From: Sphaerisporangium perillae
GTDB lineage: Bacteria > Actinomycetota > Actinomycetes > Streptosporangiales > Streptosporangiaceae
DNA length: 64,000 bases
Reading direction: 5' to 3'
NCBI RefSeq assembly: GCF_023276435.1
Contig: NZ_JALLPO010000022.1
Coordinates: 1 to 64,000, forward strand
In this document: positions 17,847-27,126 of the stretch, piece after piece
Numbering within the stretch: the stretch's first letter is position 1
Layout: each line of letters opens with the position of its first letter
The notes under the pieces: model-generated
The model's database searches: none
What the model was told of the DNA's origin: nothing
Seen by the model: the letters and a program-made list of their open reading frames with translations, nothing else
Program-made: the position numbers and the translations under genes

Positions 17847-18628
17847 TGCCCAGGATCGACGTCAACTGCGATATGGGGGAGAGCTTCGGCCGCTGGACCC
17901 TGGGTGACGACCTCGGCATGATGCCCTACCTCACGTCGGTGAACATCGCCACCGGCTACCATGCCGGTGACCCGCCCACCATGCGCCGCACGGTGGCCGC
18001 CGCGGTCGAGAGGGGCCTGGCGATCGGCGCGCACGTCGCCCTGCCCGACCTGATGGGCTTCGGCCGGCGACGTATGATCATCCCGCCCGCCGAGCTGGAG
18101 GACTACTGCCTCTACCAGCTCGGCGCGCTCAACGCCTTCGTACGCGCCGCCGGTGGCCGCCTGGCCCATGTCAAGCCACACGGCGCGTTGTACGCCATGG
18201 CCTCGGAGGATCCCGCCCTGGCGGCCGCGGTCGCCCGCGCCGTGGCCAAGACCGACGCCTCGCTGCCGCTGATGCTGCTGAACCTCGCGACCGCGGACGC
18301 GGTGGCGGCCGAAGGCGTCCGGCTGGTCCCTGAGGCGTTCCCCGACCTGCACTACGACCGCTCCGGGCGCCTCATCATCGAACCGATCAAGCTGGCCTGG
18401 GATCCCGGGCTGGTCGCCCGGCGAGCGGTCCGCATGGTGCTGGAGAAGAGGGTCGCCGCCGACGACGGTACCGAGCTCGACATCGAGGCCGTCTCGCTCT
18501 GCCTGCACGGTGACGCGCCCAACGGCGTGGAGACCGCGGCGGCGGTGCACCGGGCCCTCACCGACCACGGGATCGACATGGTCCCGCTGGCCGAGATCCT
18601 CGCCGCGCCGGACGGGGCGCGGCCATGA
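17846..18628 (+). CDS. pxpA: 5-oxoprolinase subunit A (LamB/YcsF family)
   Basis: A 260-residue protein with the family opening IDVNCDMGESFGRW and the metal-site-like HVKPHGALY and LHGD motifs. PxpA carries out ring hydrolysis of 5-oxoproline with the BC subunits in characterised bacteria. Its ATG overlaps the pxpC stop (TGATG), and its stop overlaps the biotin carboxylase start, so pxpBCA-accC are translationally coupled. The usual YHAGD string is present as ATGYHAGDP. Confidence 0.92.
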   Translation: MPRIDVNCDMGESFGRWTLGDDLGMMPYLTSVNIATGYHAGDPPTMRRTVAAAVERGLAIGAHVALPDLMGFGRRRMIIPPAELEDYCLYQLGALNAFVRAAGGRLAHVKPHGALYAMASEDPALAAAVARAVAKTDASLPLMLLNLATADAVAAEGVRLVPEAFPDLHYDRSGRLIIEPIKLAWDPGLVARRAVRMVLEKRVAADDGTELDIEAVSLCLHGDAPNGVETAAAVHRALTDHGIDMVPLAEILAAPDGARP

Positions 18629-19980
18629 TGGAGAGCCTGCTCGTCGCCAACCGCGGCGAGATCGCCCGCCGGATCATCCGCACCGCGAGGCGGCTCGGCA
18701 TCCGCGCCATCGCCGTGCACAGCGACGCCGACGCGGGAATGCCCTTCGTCAACGAGGCCGACGAGGCGGTGGAACTCGGCCCGGCGGCTCCGGCCGAGTC
18801 CTACCGCAACGCGGACAGGATCCTCGATGCCGCGCGGCGCACCGGAGCGCGCGCCATCCACCCGGGCTACGGTTTCCTGTCCGAGAACGCGAGCTTCGCC
18901 CGCCAGGTGGAGCAGGCGGGCCTGATCTGGGTCGGACCGTCCCCAGCGGTCATCGAGCTGATGGGCGACAAGATCAACGCACGCAACGCGGTCGCCGCCA
19001 CCGGCATGCCCGTCGCACCGGGCACCCCCGAGCCCGTGGCCGGGGAAGCCGCCGCGATCGACGCGGCGGCGGCGATCGGCTACCCCCTGATGGTGAAGGC
19101 CTCGGCAGGCGGGGGCGGCATGGGCATGGCCGTCGTCCATGACGAGGACGGCCTGCGCAAGCAGTACGCGGCCGTCTCCGGCTTCGCCGAGCGGATGTTC
19201 GGCGACCGCGGGGTTCTGCTGGAGCGCTACTACCCCGACGCCAGACACGTCGAGGTGCAGATCCTCGGCTTGGCCGACGGCACCGTCGTCGCCCTGGGCG
19301 AACGCAACTGCTCCGTGCAGCGCCGCAACCAGAAACTCGTCGAGGAGACCCCTTCCCCCGGCCTGGACCCGGAACTGCGCGAGCACATGCTCGTCGCCGC
19401 CGTCCAGGCCGGGAAGGCCGTCGGCTACCGCAACGCGGGCACCGTCGAGTGCCTCGTCTACGGGGAGCCGGGGTCCCAGAGCTTCGTCTTCCTGGAGATG
19501 AACACCCGGCTGCAAGTCGAGCATCCCGTCACCGAGGAGGTCTGGGGAGTCGACCTGGTGGAGCAGCAACTGCGCGTCGCGGCCGGCGAGCCGCCGTCGG
19601 TGGACCTCGCCGCGCTGCGGCCACACGGCCACGCCGTGGAGTTCCGGGTGAACGCCGAGGACCCGATCCGCTTCCTGCCCGGCCCCGGCACGATCACCAC
19701 CTGGACCGAACCGGCCGGCGACGGCGTCCGCGTCGACGCGGGATACGCCGAGGGCACCAGGGTCACCCCGTCGTACGACTCACTCATGGCGAAGCTGATC
19801 GTGCACGCCGACACCCGGGAGGCGGCCTTGGCCCGGGCCCGCACCGCCCTCGCGTCGTTCGCCATCGCCGGGCCCAAGCACAACCTGCCGTTCTTCGCCG
19901 AACTTCTCGGCGAGCCCTCCTTCATCGACGGCACGTACAGCACCGCGCTCGTCACGCGGATGCGTGCCGCACGCCCCTGA
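18625..19980 (+). CDS. accC: Biotin carboxylase
   Basis: A 451-residue biotin carboxylase: N-terminal ANRGEIARRIIRTARRLGI, the ATP-grasp loop VKASAGGGGMGMA, and catalytic EMNTRLQVEHPVTEEV. It carboxylates the biotin of a carrier protein with ATP and bicarbonate. Start ATG 18625 overlaps the pxpA stop. No classical acyl-CoA carboxyltransferase (AccD) is nearby, so the natural partner is the PxpB/C pair. Confidence 0.94.
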   Translation: MMESLLVANRGEIARRIIRTARRLGIRAIAVHSDADAGMPFVNEADEAVELGPAAPAESYRNADRILDAARRTGARAIHPGYGFLSENASFARQVEQAGLIWVGPSPAVIELMGDKINARNAVAATGMPVAPGTPEPVAGEAAAIDAAAAIGYPLMVKASAGGGGMGMAVVHDEDGLRKQYAAVSGFAERMFGDRGVLLERYYPDARHVEVQILGLADGTVVALGERNCSVQRRNQKLVEETPSPGLDPELREHMLVAAVQAGKAVGYRNAGTVECLVYGEPGSQSFVFLEMNTRLQVEHPVTEEVWGVDLVEQQLRVAAGEPPSVDLAALRPHGHAVEFRVNAEDPIRFLPGPGTITTWTEPAGDGVRVDAGYAEGTRVTPSYDSLMAKLIVHADTREAALARARTALASFAIAGPKHNLPFFAELLGEPSFIDGTYSTALVTRMRAARP

Positions 19981-20000
19981 ACCTGAAACGGAGCCGACAC

Positions 20001-20216
20001 ATGGCCCAGCAGATCACCGCCGACATCGCGGCCAACGTCTGGAAGGTCCTGGTGTCCGAAGGCAGCGCCGTGGCCGCCGGAGACACCCTGGTGATCCTCG
20101 AGTCCATGAAGATGGAACTCCCCATCGAGGCCGAATCCGCGGGCACCGTGACGAAACTCGCCGTCAGCGAGGGCGACGTCCTCGACGAAGGCGACCTGAT
20201 CGTCGAGATCGCCTGA
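20001..20216 (+). CDS. Stand-alone biotin carboxyl carrier domain
   Basis: A 71-residue biotinyl domain with the ESMKME motif; Lys37 is the expected biotin site. It lacks the N-terminal segment of AccB, so it is the minimal carrier. It lies 20 bp after the biotin carboxylase and just before bioY, completing a set that makes, carries and imports biotin-dependent carboxylation capacity. Confidence 0.93.
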   Translation: MAQQITADIAANVWKVLVSEGSAVAAGDTLVILESMKMELPIEAESAGTVTKLAVSEGDVLDEGDLIVEIA

Positions 20217-20254
20217 GCATCTTCCGAGAACCGACCACAGTACGGAGTACAGCC

Positions 20255-20836
20255 TTGACCGCCACCACGCAGTCGATGCGCCCCATGGTGCTCGCCGACC
20301 TCATTCCGGGCGCGGTCGTCCGTGACGTCCTCCTCGTCGCGGGCGGCGCCGGTCTCACCGGTCTCACCGCCCAGATCTCGATGCACACCCCGTTCAGCCC
20401 CGTGCCCTTCACCCTGCAGACGCTCGCCGTGCTCCTGGTCGGCGCCACGCTCGGCACGGTCCGCGGGGCCCTGTCCATGCTGCTCTATCTCGTCGCCGGA
20501 GCGGCCGGCGTCCCCTGGTACGCCGGGCACGGCCACGGGGTGGGTGGTCCCGCCTTCGGTTACGTGGTGGGATTCGTGTTCGCCGCGGCGCTCGCCGGGG
20601 AGCTCGCCCGGCGCGGCCATGACCGCGGTGTCGCAGGCACCATCGGTCTGATGGCCGTCGGCAACGTGGTGATCTACCTCTTCGGAGCGAGCTGGCTCGC
20701 GGTCGATCTCCAGCTCGGCGCCGGGCAGGCCGTCGTCGCGGGTGTCACCCCGTTCCTCGTCGGCGATGCATTCAAGATCGCAATCGCCGCCGGGCTGTTG
20801 CCGGTCGCCTGGCGGTGCGTCCGCGGCCCGCGCTGA
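20255..20836 (+). CDS. bioY: BioY-family biotin transporter
   Basis: About 193 residues, starting at TTG 20255 with GGAG 8 bases upstream (first residues read MTATTQSMRPMVLADL). The BioY pattern is clear: TAQISMHTPFSPVPFTLQTLAVLLVGATLG, GAAGVPWYAG, GPAFGYVVGFVFAA and VGDAFKIAIAAGL. It is the substrate-binding membrane component of an ECF or solitary biotin importer. No ATPase partner is present. Its place behind biotin-dependent genes suggests it feeds them. Confidence 0.92.
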   Translation: MTATTQSMRPMVLADLIPGAVVRDVLLVAGGAGLTGLTAQISMHTPFSPVPFTLQTLAVLLVGATLGTVRGALSMLLYLVAGAAGVPWYAGHGHGVGGPAFGYVVGFVFAAALAGELARRGHDRGVAGTIGLMAVGNVVIYLFGASWLAVDLQLGAGQAVVAGVTPFLVGDAFKIAIAAGLLPVAWRCVRGPR

Positions 20837-21154
20837 CCCGGCACCGGGGTCGAAGAGCCGGCCGGCGACCCGTACCAAGCGGGAACGCTTTCTCCGCATC
20901 GGCCGGCCGATGCGCGAGCATGTCACCAGGTTGATCGGAGGGGCCGGTCACCATCGGGTCATCGTGGCCACGCCGCGTGGTCACCAGCCGGTCGGCATGC
21001 TTCGCGAAGCCGCCACCTGTAGCGACTCTTCGTGGGGTGGGCGGCAGGTGGCGAGGCATTGGACGCCCATTCCTCCGAGCGAGACGCCCGTGGTCAGGTA
21101 GGCGCTTGCCGGGGCCGGCCGTCGGGGCCATGGCGGATTCCAGGCCGAACCTTA

Positions 21155-21245
21155 TGACCGGCCAAACGCTTGTCTGGTCAAACTCTGACCGGCCAAATTT
21201 TCTCGCTGACAGACCCTTGACCAGCCAAACCCTTGACCGGCCACA
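21155..21245 (+). repeat. Array of ~16-bp direct repeats over the MFS promoter
   Basis: TGACCGGCCAAA occurs at 21155 and 21186, TGTCTGGTCAAA at 21171, TGACCAGCCAAA at 21218 and TGACCGGCCACA at 21234. Spacing is 15-16 bp, with one degenerate unit near 21202. The last unit covers the -35 hexamer. This looks like cooperative operator sites for a regulator. Confidence 0.75.
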
Positions 21246-21278
21246 GACCCATGGCTATAAATGGCCTTACATATTTAG
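21233..21278 (+). promoter_or_regulatory. Promoter of the MFS/catabolic operon
   Basis: TTGACC (21233-21238), 17 bp, then TATAAA (21256-21261). From the -10 onward, ATAAATGGCC, TACAT and TTAG (21257-21278) match the promoter at 28,903-28,924 in 19 of 22 positions. Confidence 0.7.
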
Positions 21279-21442
21279 GTGCCGGGCACGAGTCCAACTG
21301 GGCATGCACGGCTGGACAGACACATCGGTCCCCCCGACGAACAGCCGCGTATCGGTCTGTTCTCCCCGCAGAACGCTAGACAGTCCGCACCCACCCCCCG
21401 CCGTCAGACGGGTTGGGGACTCTATGAAATGGAACAAAGTCA

Positions 21443-22825
21443 ATGGACCCATCGGTCTCAAGTAATGCCGGGCTGCTCGCCGACGAATCGCATCGCGTCA
21501 CCAGCAGGGACGTGAAGATCGCAACCTGGGTGTGTTTCTTCGCTTGGACCTTCGCCGTCTACGACTTCGTGTTGTTCGGCAACCTCCTTCCCGAACTGGC
21601 GAAAGACCACGGCTGGTCATCGGCCCAGTCGACCGGGATCAACACCTGGGTGACGGTCGGCACCGCGCTCGTCGCCTTCGGTGTCGGGCCCTTCGTGGAC
21701 CGCGTCGGCCGTCGGAAGGGCATCATCCTCGCCGTCATCGGGGCGGCCGTGGCCTCGCTGCTGACCGCGATCGCGGGCTGGGTCGTCGGCCTGATCGGCG
21801 GTGTCGGCATCGTGATCCTGATCTTGGTGCGCGCCCTGGCCGGTCTCGGCTACGCCGAGCAGGCGATCAACGCGACCTACCTGAACGAGCTGTTCGCCGA
21901 GGTGTACACCGACCCGGCCAAGGCCCGTCGCCGCGGTTTCATCTACTCCATGGTGCAGTCGGGCTGGCCGATCGGCTCCGTGGTCGCGGCCGTGTCGATC
22001 TACGTGCTGTTCCCGATCGGCGGCTGGGCGCTGTGCTTCATCGTCGCCGTGTTCCCGGCCATCTTCATGCTGTGGGCGGCTCGCTACCTCAAGGAGAGCC
22101 CGCAGTTCGTGGTGCGTCACCGCGCGGAGAAGCTGCTGGCCGAAGGACACACCGAGGAGGCCAAGGCGCTCGCGGCTTCGGCCGGCGTGGACCTGACCGA
22201 CCGGTCGACCCCGCTGGCGTCCGCGTTCAAGGGCGAGTCGCTGCGCTCCACCGTCGTGATCGGCCTGGCCACCCTGTTCAACTGGCTCGGTGTCCTCGCT
22301 TTCGCGATCCTCGGCACCTCGCTGCTGACCGCCGCGGACGGCAAGCACATCACGTTCGACAACGCGCTGGCCATCCTGATCATCTCCAACGTGACGGCCT
22401 TCGCCGGCTACCTCTTCCACGGCTGGTTCGGCGACCGGATCGGCCGCCGTAACGCCATCGTGATCGGGTGGATCATGTCCGCAATCTCCTTCAGCGGCAT
22501 GCTGCTCGCCCCCAACGGAAGCTTCGGCCTGATCATCGCGCTCTACAGCGCCGGCCTGTTCTTCCTGATCGGCCCCTACGCGGCGCTGCTGTTCTTCAAC
22601 GGCGAGAGCTTCCCCGTCCACACCCGTGCGACCGGCGGCTCGATCATCAACGCCGCAGGACAGGTCGGCGCGGTCCTGGGCGGCCTGCTGATCACCGCGG
22701 CGCTGGCCGCCGGCCAGAGTTGGACCACGACGGCCTTCCTCTTCGGCTGCCTGCCGATCCTGGCCTCGGGTCTGATCCTCCTCGGTGCACGCAACGTCGA
22801 CCCGCGCAAGGTGCGGCTCGACTGA
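21443..22825 (+). CDS. MFS transporter (sugar/organic-acid:proton symporter type)
   Basis: A 460-residue carrier with 12 predicted helices. Family signatures include DRVGRRKGIILAVIGA after helix 2, RALAGLGYAEQAINATYLNELF (RAxxGxGxG-like) and GDRIGRRNAIVIGW in the second half. It resembles the metabolite:H+ symporters that import carboxylates. It begins the second transcription unit of the island and is followed by the hydrolase genes, so it probably imports their substrate. Confidence 0.9.
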   Translation: MDPSVSSNAGLLADESHRVTSRDVKIATWVCFFAWTFAVYDFVLFGNLLPELAKDHGWSSAQSTGINTWVTVGTALVAFGVGPFVDRVGRRKGIILAVIGAAVASLLTAIAGWVVGLIGGVGIVILILVRALAGLGYAEQAINATYLNELFAEVYTDPAKARRRGFIYSMVQSGWPIGSVVAAVSIYVLFPIGGWALCFIVAVFPAIFMLWAARYLKESPQFVVRHRAEKLLAEGHTEEAKALAASAGVDLTDRSTPLASAFKGESLRSTVVIGLATLFNWLGVLAFAILGTSLLTAADGKHITFDNALAILIISNVTAFAGYLFHGWFGDRIGRRNAIVIGWIMSAISFSGMLLAPNGSFGLIIALYSAGLFFLIGPYAALLFFNGESFPVHTRATGGSIINAAGQVGAVLGGLLITAALAAGQSWTTTAFLFGCLPILASGLILLGARNVDPRKVRLD

Positions 22826-22911
22826 CCCTGAGCCTTTTCCGGACATTCCAGTGAAACAGCCCGGCGCCGTCGGTGACCCGCGGCGCCGGCCATCTAGGAG
22901 AAGAGATCAAG

Positions 22912-23823
22912 ATGCCCAAGGACATCAAATGCGTATTCGGCGTCGACATCGACGCCGTCGGAGGATGGCTCGGCTCGTACGGCGGTGAGGACTCGCCGTC
23001 GGACATCCAGCGAGGATTGTTCTCCGGTGAGGTCGGGACGCCGCGTCTGCTGAACCTGTTCAAGAAGTACGAGCTGCCGGCGACCTGGTTCATCCCCGGT
23101 CACTCGATCGAGACCTTCCCGGACTCGGTCAAGAAGATCGTCGACGCGGGCCACGAAATCGGCGCCCACGGCTACTCGCACGAGAACCCGATCGCGATGA
23201 CGCCCAAGCAGGAGGAGGACGTCCTCGCCCGCTGCGTGGAGCTGATCGAGAAGGTCAGCGGCAAGGCGCCCCGCGGCTACGTGCCGCCGTGGTGGGAGAT
23301 GTCGGAGATCACCACGTCGCTGCTGCAGAAGTACGGCTTCACCTACGACCACGGCCAGGGCCTGCACGACTTCATGCCGTTCTACGCCCGAATCGGTGAC
23401 TCGTGGACCAAGATCGATTACACCCAGGAGGCCAGCACCTGGATGAAGCCGCTGGTCCGCGGTGAGGTCATCGACCTGGTCGAGATCGGCGCCAACTGGT
23501 ACATGGACGACCTGCCGCCGATGATGTTCATCAAGAAGGCTCCGAACAGCGCCGGCTGGGTCAACCCCCGCGACGTCGAGTCGTGGTGGAAGGACCAGTT
23601 CGACTGGGTGTATCGCGAGCAGGACTACGGCGTGTACGCCTTCACCATCCACCCGGACGTCGCCGGGCGGCCGCAGGTGCTGCTCATGCTCGAGCGCCTG
23701 ATCGAGTACATCAACGGCCACGAGGGCATCAGCTGGGTCACCATGGAGGACGCGGCGGACGACTTCCGCAGCCGCTACGCCTACCCCGGTCCCAAGGGCA
23801 GCCCGTTCATGCCGGGCACCTGA
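22912..23823 (+). CDS. Polysaccharide deacetylase-fold hydrolase (PuuE/imidase-like)
   Basis: About 303 residues of the CE4/NodB fold, lacking any signal peptide, so cytoplasmic. Motifs: [43 protein letters not shown] and [11 protein letters not shown]. Cytoplasmic members of this subgroup include allantoinase PuuE, HpPgdA-like proteins and bacterial cyclic-imide hydrolases. Context with asparaginase and CoA-dependent dicarboxylate genes favours a cyclic imide or similar C-N ring. ATG 22912 follows AGGAGAAG. The substrate assignment is inference. Confidence 0.85.
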   Translation: MPKDIKCVFGVDIDAVGGWLGSYGGEDSPSDIQRGLFSGEVGTPRLLNLFKKYELPATWFIPGHSIETFPDSVKKIVDAGHEIGAHGYSHENPIAMTPKQEEDVLARCVELIEKVSGKAPRGYVPPWWEMSEITTSLLQKYGFTYDHGQGLHDFMPFYARIGDSWTKIDYTQEASTWMKPLVRGEVIDLVEIGANWYMDDLPPMMFIKKAPNSAGWVNPRDVESWWKDQFDWVYREQDYGVYAFTIHPDVAGRPQVLLMLERLIEYINGHEGISWVTMEDAADDFRSRYAYPGPKGSPFMPGT

Positions 23824-23903
23824 CCTGATGGGCGAGGCCGGTGGCCACGGCCACCGGCCCCGCCCCTGGCCAGGCCGAAAGACACGAATGGGGAGCCGTC
23901 TTC

Positions 23904-24233
23904 ATGTGCGTGCTGTGTTATGAACTGGTCCCCGAGGACCACTGGTCGGACGGGGTCTCAGACGGTGGGGCGGACGCGGTGCTGGGCCGCTCGCGATACC
24001 GGCGGACGCGCATCCTGTCGGCGGTCCTGGCCCCTTACGGCCTGACGGTGTCCGACCCGGGCACCGGCCCGCACTGTGTGGTGGCGGACCGCAAGGGAGC
24101 CGCGGAGGTCGCCGCCGGCCTGCCCGCGGTGTGGCAGGCGGCCGAGCGGCTGAGCTCCCGGCGCGTGGACGTGCTCGACCCTGTGCTGCTCGAGGCTCTG
24201 GCACGCGGCGGTCCGGCAGGTGCGGGCGCGTGA
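23904..24233 (+). CDS. Small CobW-associated CxxC protein
   Basis: A 109-residue protein opening MCVLCYELVPEDHWSD, a CxxC pair at the extreme N-terminus followed by a conserved HW-D segment. ATG 23904 is chosen because GGGGAG precedes it and the CxxC start fits small proteins found beside CobW GTPases. Its stop overlaps the GTPase GTG. It may be the metal target or a metal-handling partner of that GTPase; no function is established. Confidence 0.7.
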   Translation: MCVLCYELVPEDHWSDGVSDGGADAVLGRSRYRRTRILSAVLAPYGLTVSDPGTGPHCVVADRKGAAEVAAGLPAVWQAAERLSSRRVDVLDPVLLEALARGGPAGAGA

Positions 24234-25207
24234 CCCTCCTGAGACCGCCCGCCCACCCGGCGCAGAGCCGGCGCGGAGTGACGTTGCTCAGCGGCTTCCT
24301 CGGGTCGGGCAAGACGACGTTGCTGCGGCGCGAGCTGGCCCGCACCGGCGCGGACGCGCCCGCGGTGATTCTGAACGACTTCGGTCACACGATGGTCGAC
24401 GACGTCCTCCTCACCACCGACGGGGAGCGCCCGGTCGTCCTGTCGGGCGGCTGCGCGTGCTGCACTCGCAGGGATGACCTGGCCCTGGCCCTGGCCGGCC
24501 TGCTGGACTCCGAGCAGCGCGGAGGCGCGCCGCGCCGGGACCACGTCATCATCGAGACCAGCGGGCTGGCCGACCCGGGGCCCATCGCCTTCACCGTCGC
24601 CCACGACCCGGTCCTGAAGCACCACTACGCCCTCGCCCGGGTCTGCGTCACCGTCGACGCCCTGACCGGGCTGGGCAGCATCGAGCACCACGAGGTCGCC
24701 CTTCGCCAGCTCCTGGCCGCCGACGAGCTCCTCGTCACCAAAGCCGACCTGGCCGAGCCCGATGACGTGGACGAGCTGGTCCGGCGGCTGCACCAGATGA
24801 ACCCGTCCGCAGGCGTGAGCGTGACGGCCAACGGTGAACTGTTGCGCGCCGAGGAGGCGGTATCGGCGCGGCGCGGGCCGGCCGCCCCACCCGTGGTCGA
24901 CGCCACCCACACCAGCGGAGTTTCCACCCTGGAGCTGGTGGTCGACGAGCCCCTCGACTGGCAGGCCTTCTCCGTGTGGCTGAGCCTGCTGCTGCACGCC
25001 CGCGGCACCGACGTACTGCGGGTCAAGGGCGTGCTCGACGTCCGTGGCGTCGGGCCCGTGGCCGTCAACGGTGTCCAGCACGTCATCCACCGGCCCGAGC
25101 ACCTGGGCGTGCCGGTCCCTCCCGGCACGCGGCTGGTCTTCATCGTCCGCGACATCGACACCGAGCTGCTCGAGCGCTCGTTCCACACTTTTCTCGCCAT
25201 CGATTGA
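24230..25207 (+). CDS. CobW/COG0523-family GTPase (metal chaperone)
   Basis: About 325 residues from GTG 24230, overlapping the upstream stop. P-loop GFLGSGKTT, the family metal motif GGCACC (CxCC), ETSGLADP and a TKAD guanine motif are present; the C-terminal CobW_C domain covers ~230-320. COG0523 GTPases load zinc, cobalt or other metals into client enzymes. Probable clients here are the deacetylase-fold hydrolase or the small CxxC protein. Confidence 0.9.
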   Translation: MTLLRPPAHPAQSRRGVTLLSGFLGSGKTTLLRRELARTGADAPAVILNDFGHTMVDDVLLTTDGERPVVLSGGCACCTRRDDLALALAGLLDSEQRGGAPRRDHVIIETSGLADPGPIAFTVAHDPVLKHHYALARVCVTVDALTGLGSIEHHEVALRQLLAADELLVTKADLAEPDDVDELVRRLHQMNPSAGVSVTANGELLRAEEAVSARRGPAAPPVVDATHTSGVSTLELVVDEPLDWQAFSVWLSLLLHARGTDVLRVKGVLDVRGVGPVAVNGVQHVIHRPEHLGVPVPPGTRLVFIVRDIDTELLERSFHTFLAID

Positions 25208-25222
25208 AAGTGAAATGACACT

Positions 25223-26263
25223 GTGACGGTTCAGTCAGGGCTGCCCCAGGTGACGGTCTTCTCCCTCGGCGGGACCATCGCCTCGACGAACAACTCCGGC
25301 GACGCGGCCGGGGTCACGCCCCGGCTCGGCGCCCGGGAGCTCGTGGACGCGGTGCCCCAGCTGCGGGAGGTCGCCGAGCTGGAGACGGTCGCCTTCCGGC
25401 AGACGGCGTCCGGCGACCTCACCCTGCCAGACCTCGTCGCCCTGGCCGCGGAGATCACCAAACGCCTCGACGCCGGCGTGGCGGGTGTCGTCGTCACCCA
25501 GGGCACCGACACCATCGAGGAGACCTCTTTCGCTCTTGATCTGCTGGTGCGCGGCCCACGACCCGTCGTCGTGACCGGAGCCATGCGCAACCCCACGCTC
25601 GCCGGCCCCGACGGCCCGGCCAACCTGCTCGCCGCAGTGCAGGTGGCGGCGTCCCCGCAGGCCGCGGGGCTCGGCACGCTGGTCGTGTTCAACGACGAGA
25701 TCCACGCCGCCCGCTTCGTGCGCAAGACCCACACCTCCAGCCCTGCGACGTTCCGCTCGCTGACGGCCGGTCCGCTCGGCTGGATGGTGGAGGGTCGCCC
25801 TCGCATCGCCTTCCGCGCCCCTGAGCTGCGGGGTACGCCGACCGGCGTCGGCGAGGAGGTTCCCGCGGTGGCGCTGCTGAAGTCCACCCTCGGTGACGAC
25901 TCCCGCCTGGTCGAGCAGGTGGAGGCCCTGGGGTACGCCGGCCTGGTGGTCGAGGCCTTCGGTGGCGGCCACGTGCCCGCCCACGTGGTCCCCGCGCTCG
26001 AGCGGCTGGCAGGGCGGCTGCCCGTCGTCCTGGCCTCGCGCACCGGCGGTGGCGAACTGTTGCGGGAGACCTACGGCTTCCCCGGCTCCGAGCGGGATCT
26101 GCTCTCCCGCGGGCTCATCCCGGCGGGCTTCCTCGACGGCCTGAAGGCCCGCATACTGCTGAGCCTGCTGCTGGCGGCCGGAGCCGGCCTGGCCGGCGTG
26201 CGGGAGGCCTTCGAGCAGGTCAACGTGTCCGCTTCCGCGGCCACCGTCGAAGCAGGCGGCTGA
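25223..26263 (+). CDS. Asparaginase/amidase family protein
   Basis: A 346-residue L-asparaginase-type amidohydrolase. The first active-site Thr lies in FSLGGTIAST and the second in VVTQGTDTIEET. It has no signal peptide, so it is the cytoplasmic type I-like form. In this operon it may hydrolyse a half-amide released by ring opening rather than asparagine; that is inference. It starts with GTG 16 bp after the GTPase. Confidence 0.88.
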   Translation: MTVQSGLPQVTVFSLGGTIASTNNSGDAAGVTPRLGARELVDAVPQLREVAELETVAFRQTASGDLTLPDLVALAAEITKRLDAGVAGVVVTQGTDTIEETSFALDLLVRGPRPVVVTGAMRNPTLAGPDGPANLLAAVQVAASPQAAGLGTLVVFNDEIHAARFVRKTHTSSPATFRSLTAGPLGWMVEGRPRIAFRAPELRGTPTGVGEEVPAVALLKSTLGDDSRLVEQVEALGYAGLVVEAFGGGHVPAHVVPALERLAGRLPVVLASRTGGGELLRETYGFPGSERDLLSRGLIPAGFLDGLKARILLSLLLAAGAGLAGVREAFEQVNVSASAATVEAGG

Positions 26264-26267
26264 CCCT

Positions 26268-26279
26268 CCGAATATTCGG
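26268..26279. promoter_or_regulatory. 12-bp palindrome between asparaginase and SDR genes
   Basis: CCGAATATTCGG is a perfect palindrome immediately after the asparaginase stop. It could be an operator or a weak intercistronic hairpin. Confidence 0.35.
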
Positions 26280-26308
26280 CACTCACACCCATCACCACTG
26301 GAGATCAC

Positions 26309-27094
26309 ATGACATCGCCGATCTCGTCCGGCCTTTCCGGCCGGGTCGCAATCATCACCGGCGCCGCCAGCGGCATCGGCCGTGCGCTGGCCGTGGCCTA
26401 CGCCTCCCAAGGGGTACGGACCGTGGTCGGCGCCTACCCTGGTGACCCGCACGACCCCGCCGAGACCGCCCGCCTGGTCGAGAAGGCCGGGGGGACGTGC
26501 GTCGTGCACGAGGTGGACGTGCGCGACGCCGCGCAGGTCGAGGCGTTCGCGCAGCGCGCGATCGACGAGTGGGGCCGTCTCGACATCGCGGTGGCCAACG
26601 CGGGCGTGCTGCGCAAGGCCGCGCTCGCGGATCTCACTGATGACGCCTGGGACGACATGCTGCAGGTCGACCTGACCGGTGTGCTGCGCACGCTGCGCTC
26701 GGCGGCCGGGCGCATGGGGGACGGCGGCGCGATGGTCGCCATCTCCTCGATCGCCGGCGGCGTGTACGGCTGGGGCGAGCACGCCCACTATGCCACGGCC
26801 AAGGCGGGAGTGGTCGGGCTCTGCCGCAGCCTGGCGGTGGAGCTCGCGCCCCGGCGAATCCGGGTGAACAGCGTGATTCCCGGGCTCATCGTCACCCCTC
26901 AGTCTTCCGACCCGGTGAACTCGCTGGGGCCGGAGGGACTGGCCCGCGCGGGAGGAAGCATCCCCTGGGGCCGGGTCGGACAGCCGGAGGAGGTCGCGTC
27001 CGTCATCCGGTTCCTCACCTCCGACGACGCCGGTTACGTCACCGGCCAGGCCCTCGTCGTCGACGGTGGGCTCACCGTGCGCATGCCCGACTGA
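26309..27094 (+). CDS. SDR-family oxidoreductase
   Basis: A 261-residue short-chain dehydrogenase. The cofactor loop is TGAASGIG; the catalytic Ser lies in [13 protein letters not shown] and YxxxK is YATAKAG. The C-terminal CLxVDGG-type end (LVVDGG) is typical of classical SDRs. The substrate is probably a hydroxy/keto intermediate of the island's pathway. A second SDR follows 32 bp later. Confidence 0.9.
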   Translation: MTSPISSGLSGRVAIITGAASGIGRALAVAYASQGVRTVVGAYPGDPHDPAETARLVEKAGGTCVVHEVDVRDAAQVEAFAQRAIDEWGRLDIAVANAGVLRKAALADLTDDAWDDMLQVDLTGVLRTLRSAAGRMGDGGAMVAISSIAGGVYGWGEHAHYATAKAGVVGLCRSLAVELAPRRIRVNSVIPGLIVTPQSSDPVNSLGPEGLARAGGSIPWGRVGQPEEVASVIRFLTSDDAGYVTGQALVVDGGLTVRMPD

Positions 27095-27126
27095 CCAGGT
27101 AAGCCATCAAAGCGAAGGAGGATCTC

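Larger units (their letters stand above)
20837..21442. other. 600-bp gene-free regulatory stretch
   Basis: No supported gene. The left half shows nothing I can name; the right half (21,155-21,278) holds a repeat array and a promoter for the MFS operon, listed separately. Confidence 0.6.
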
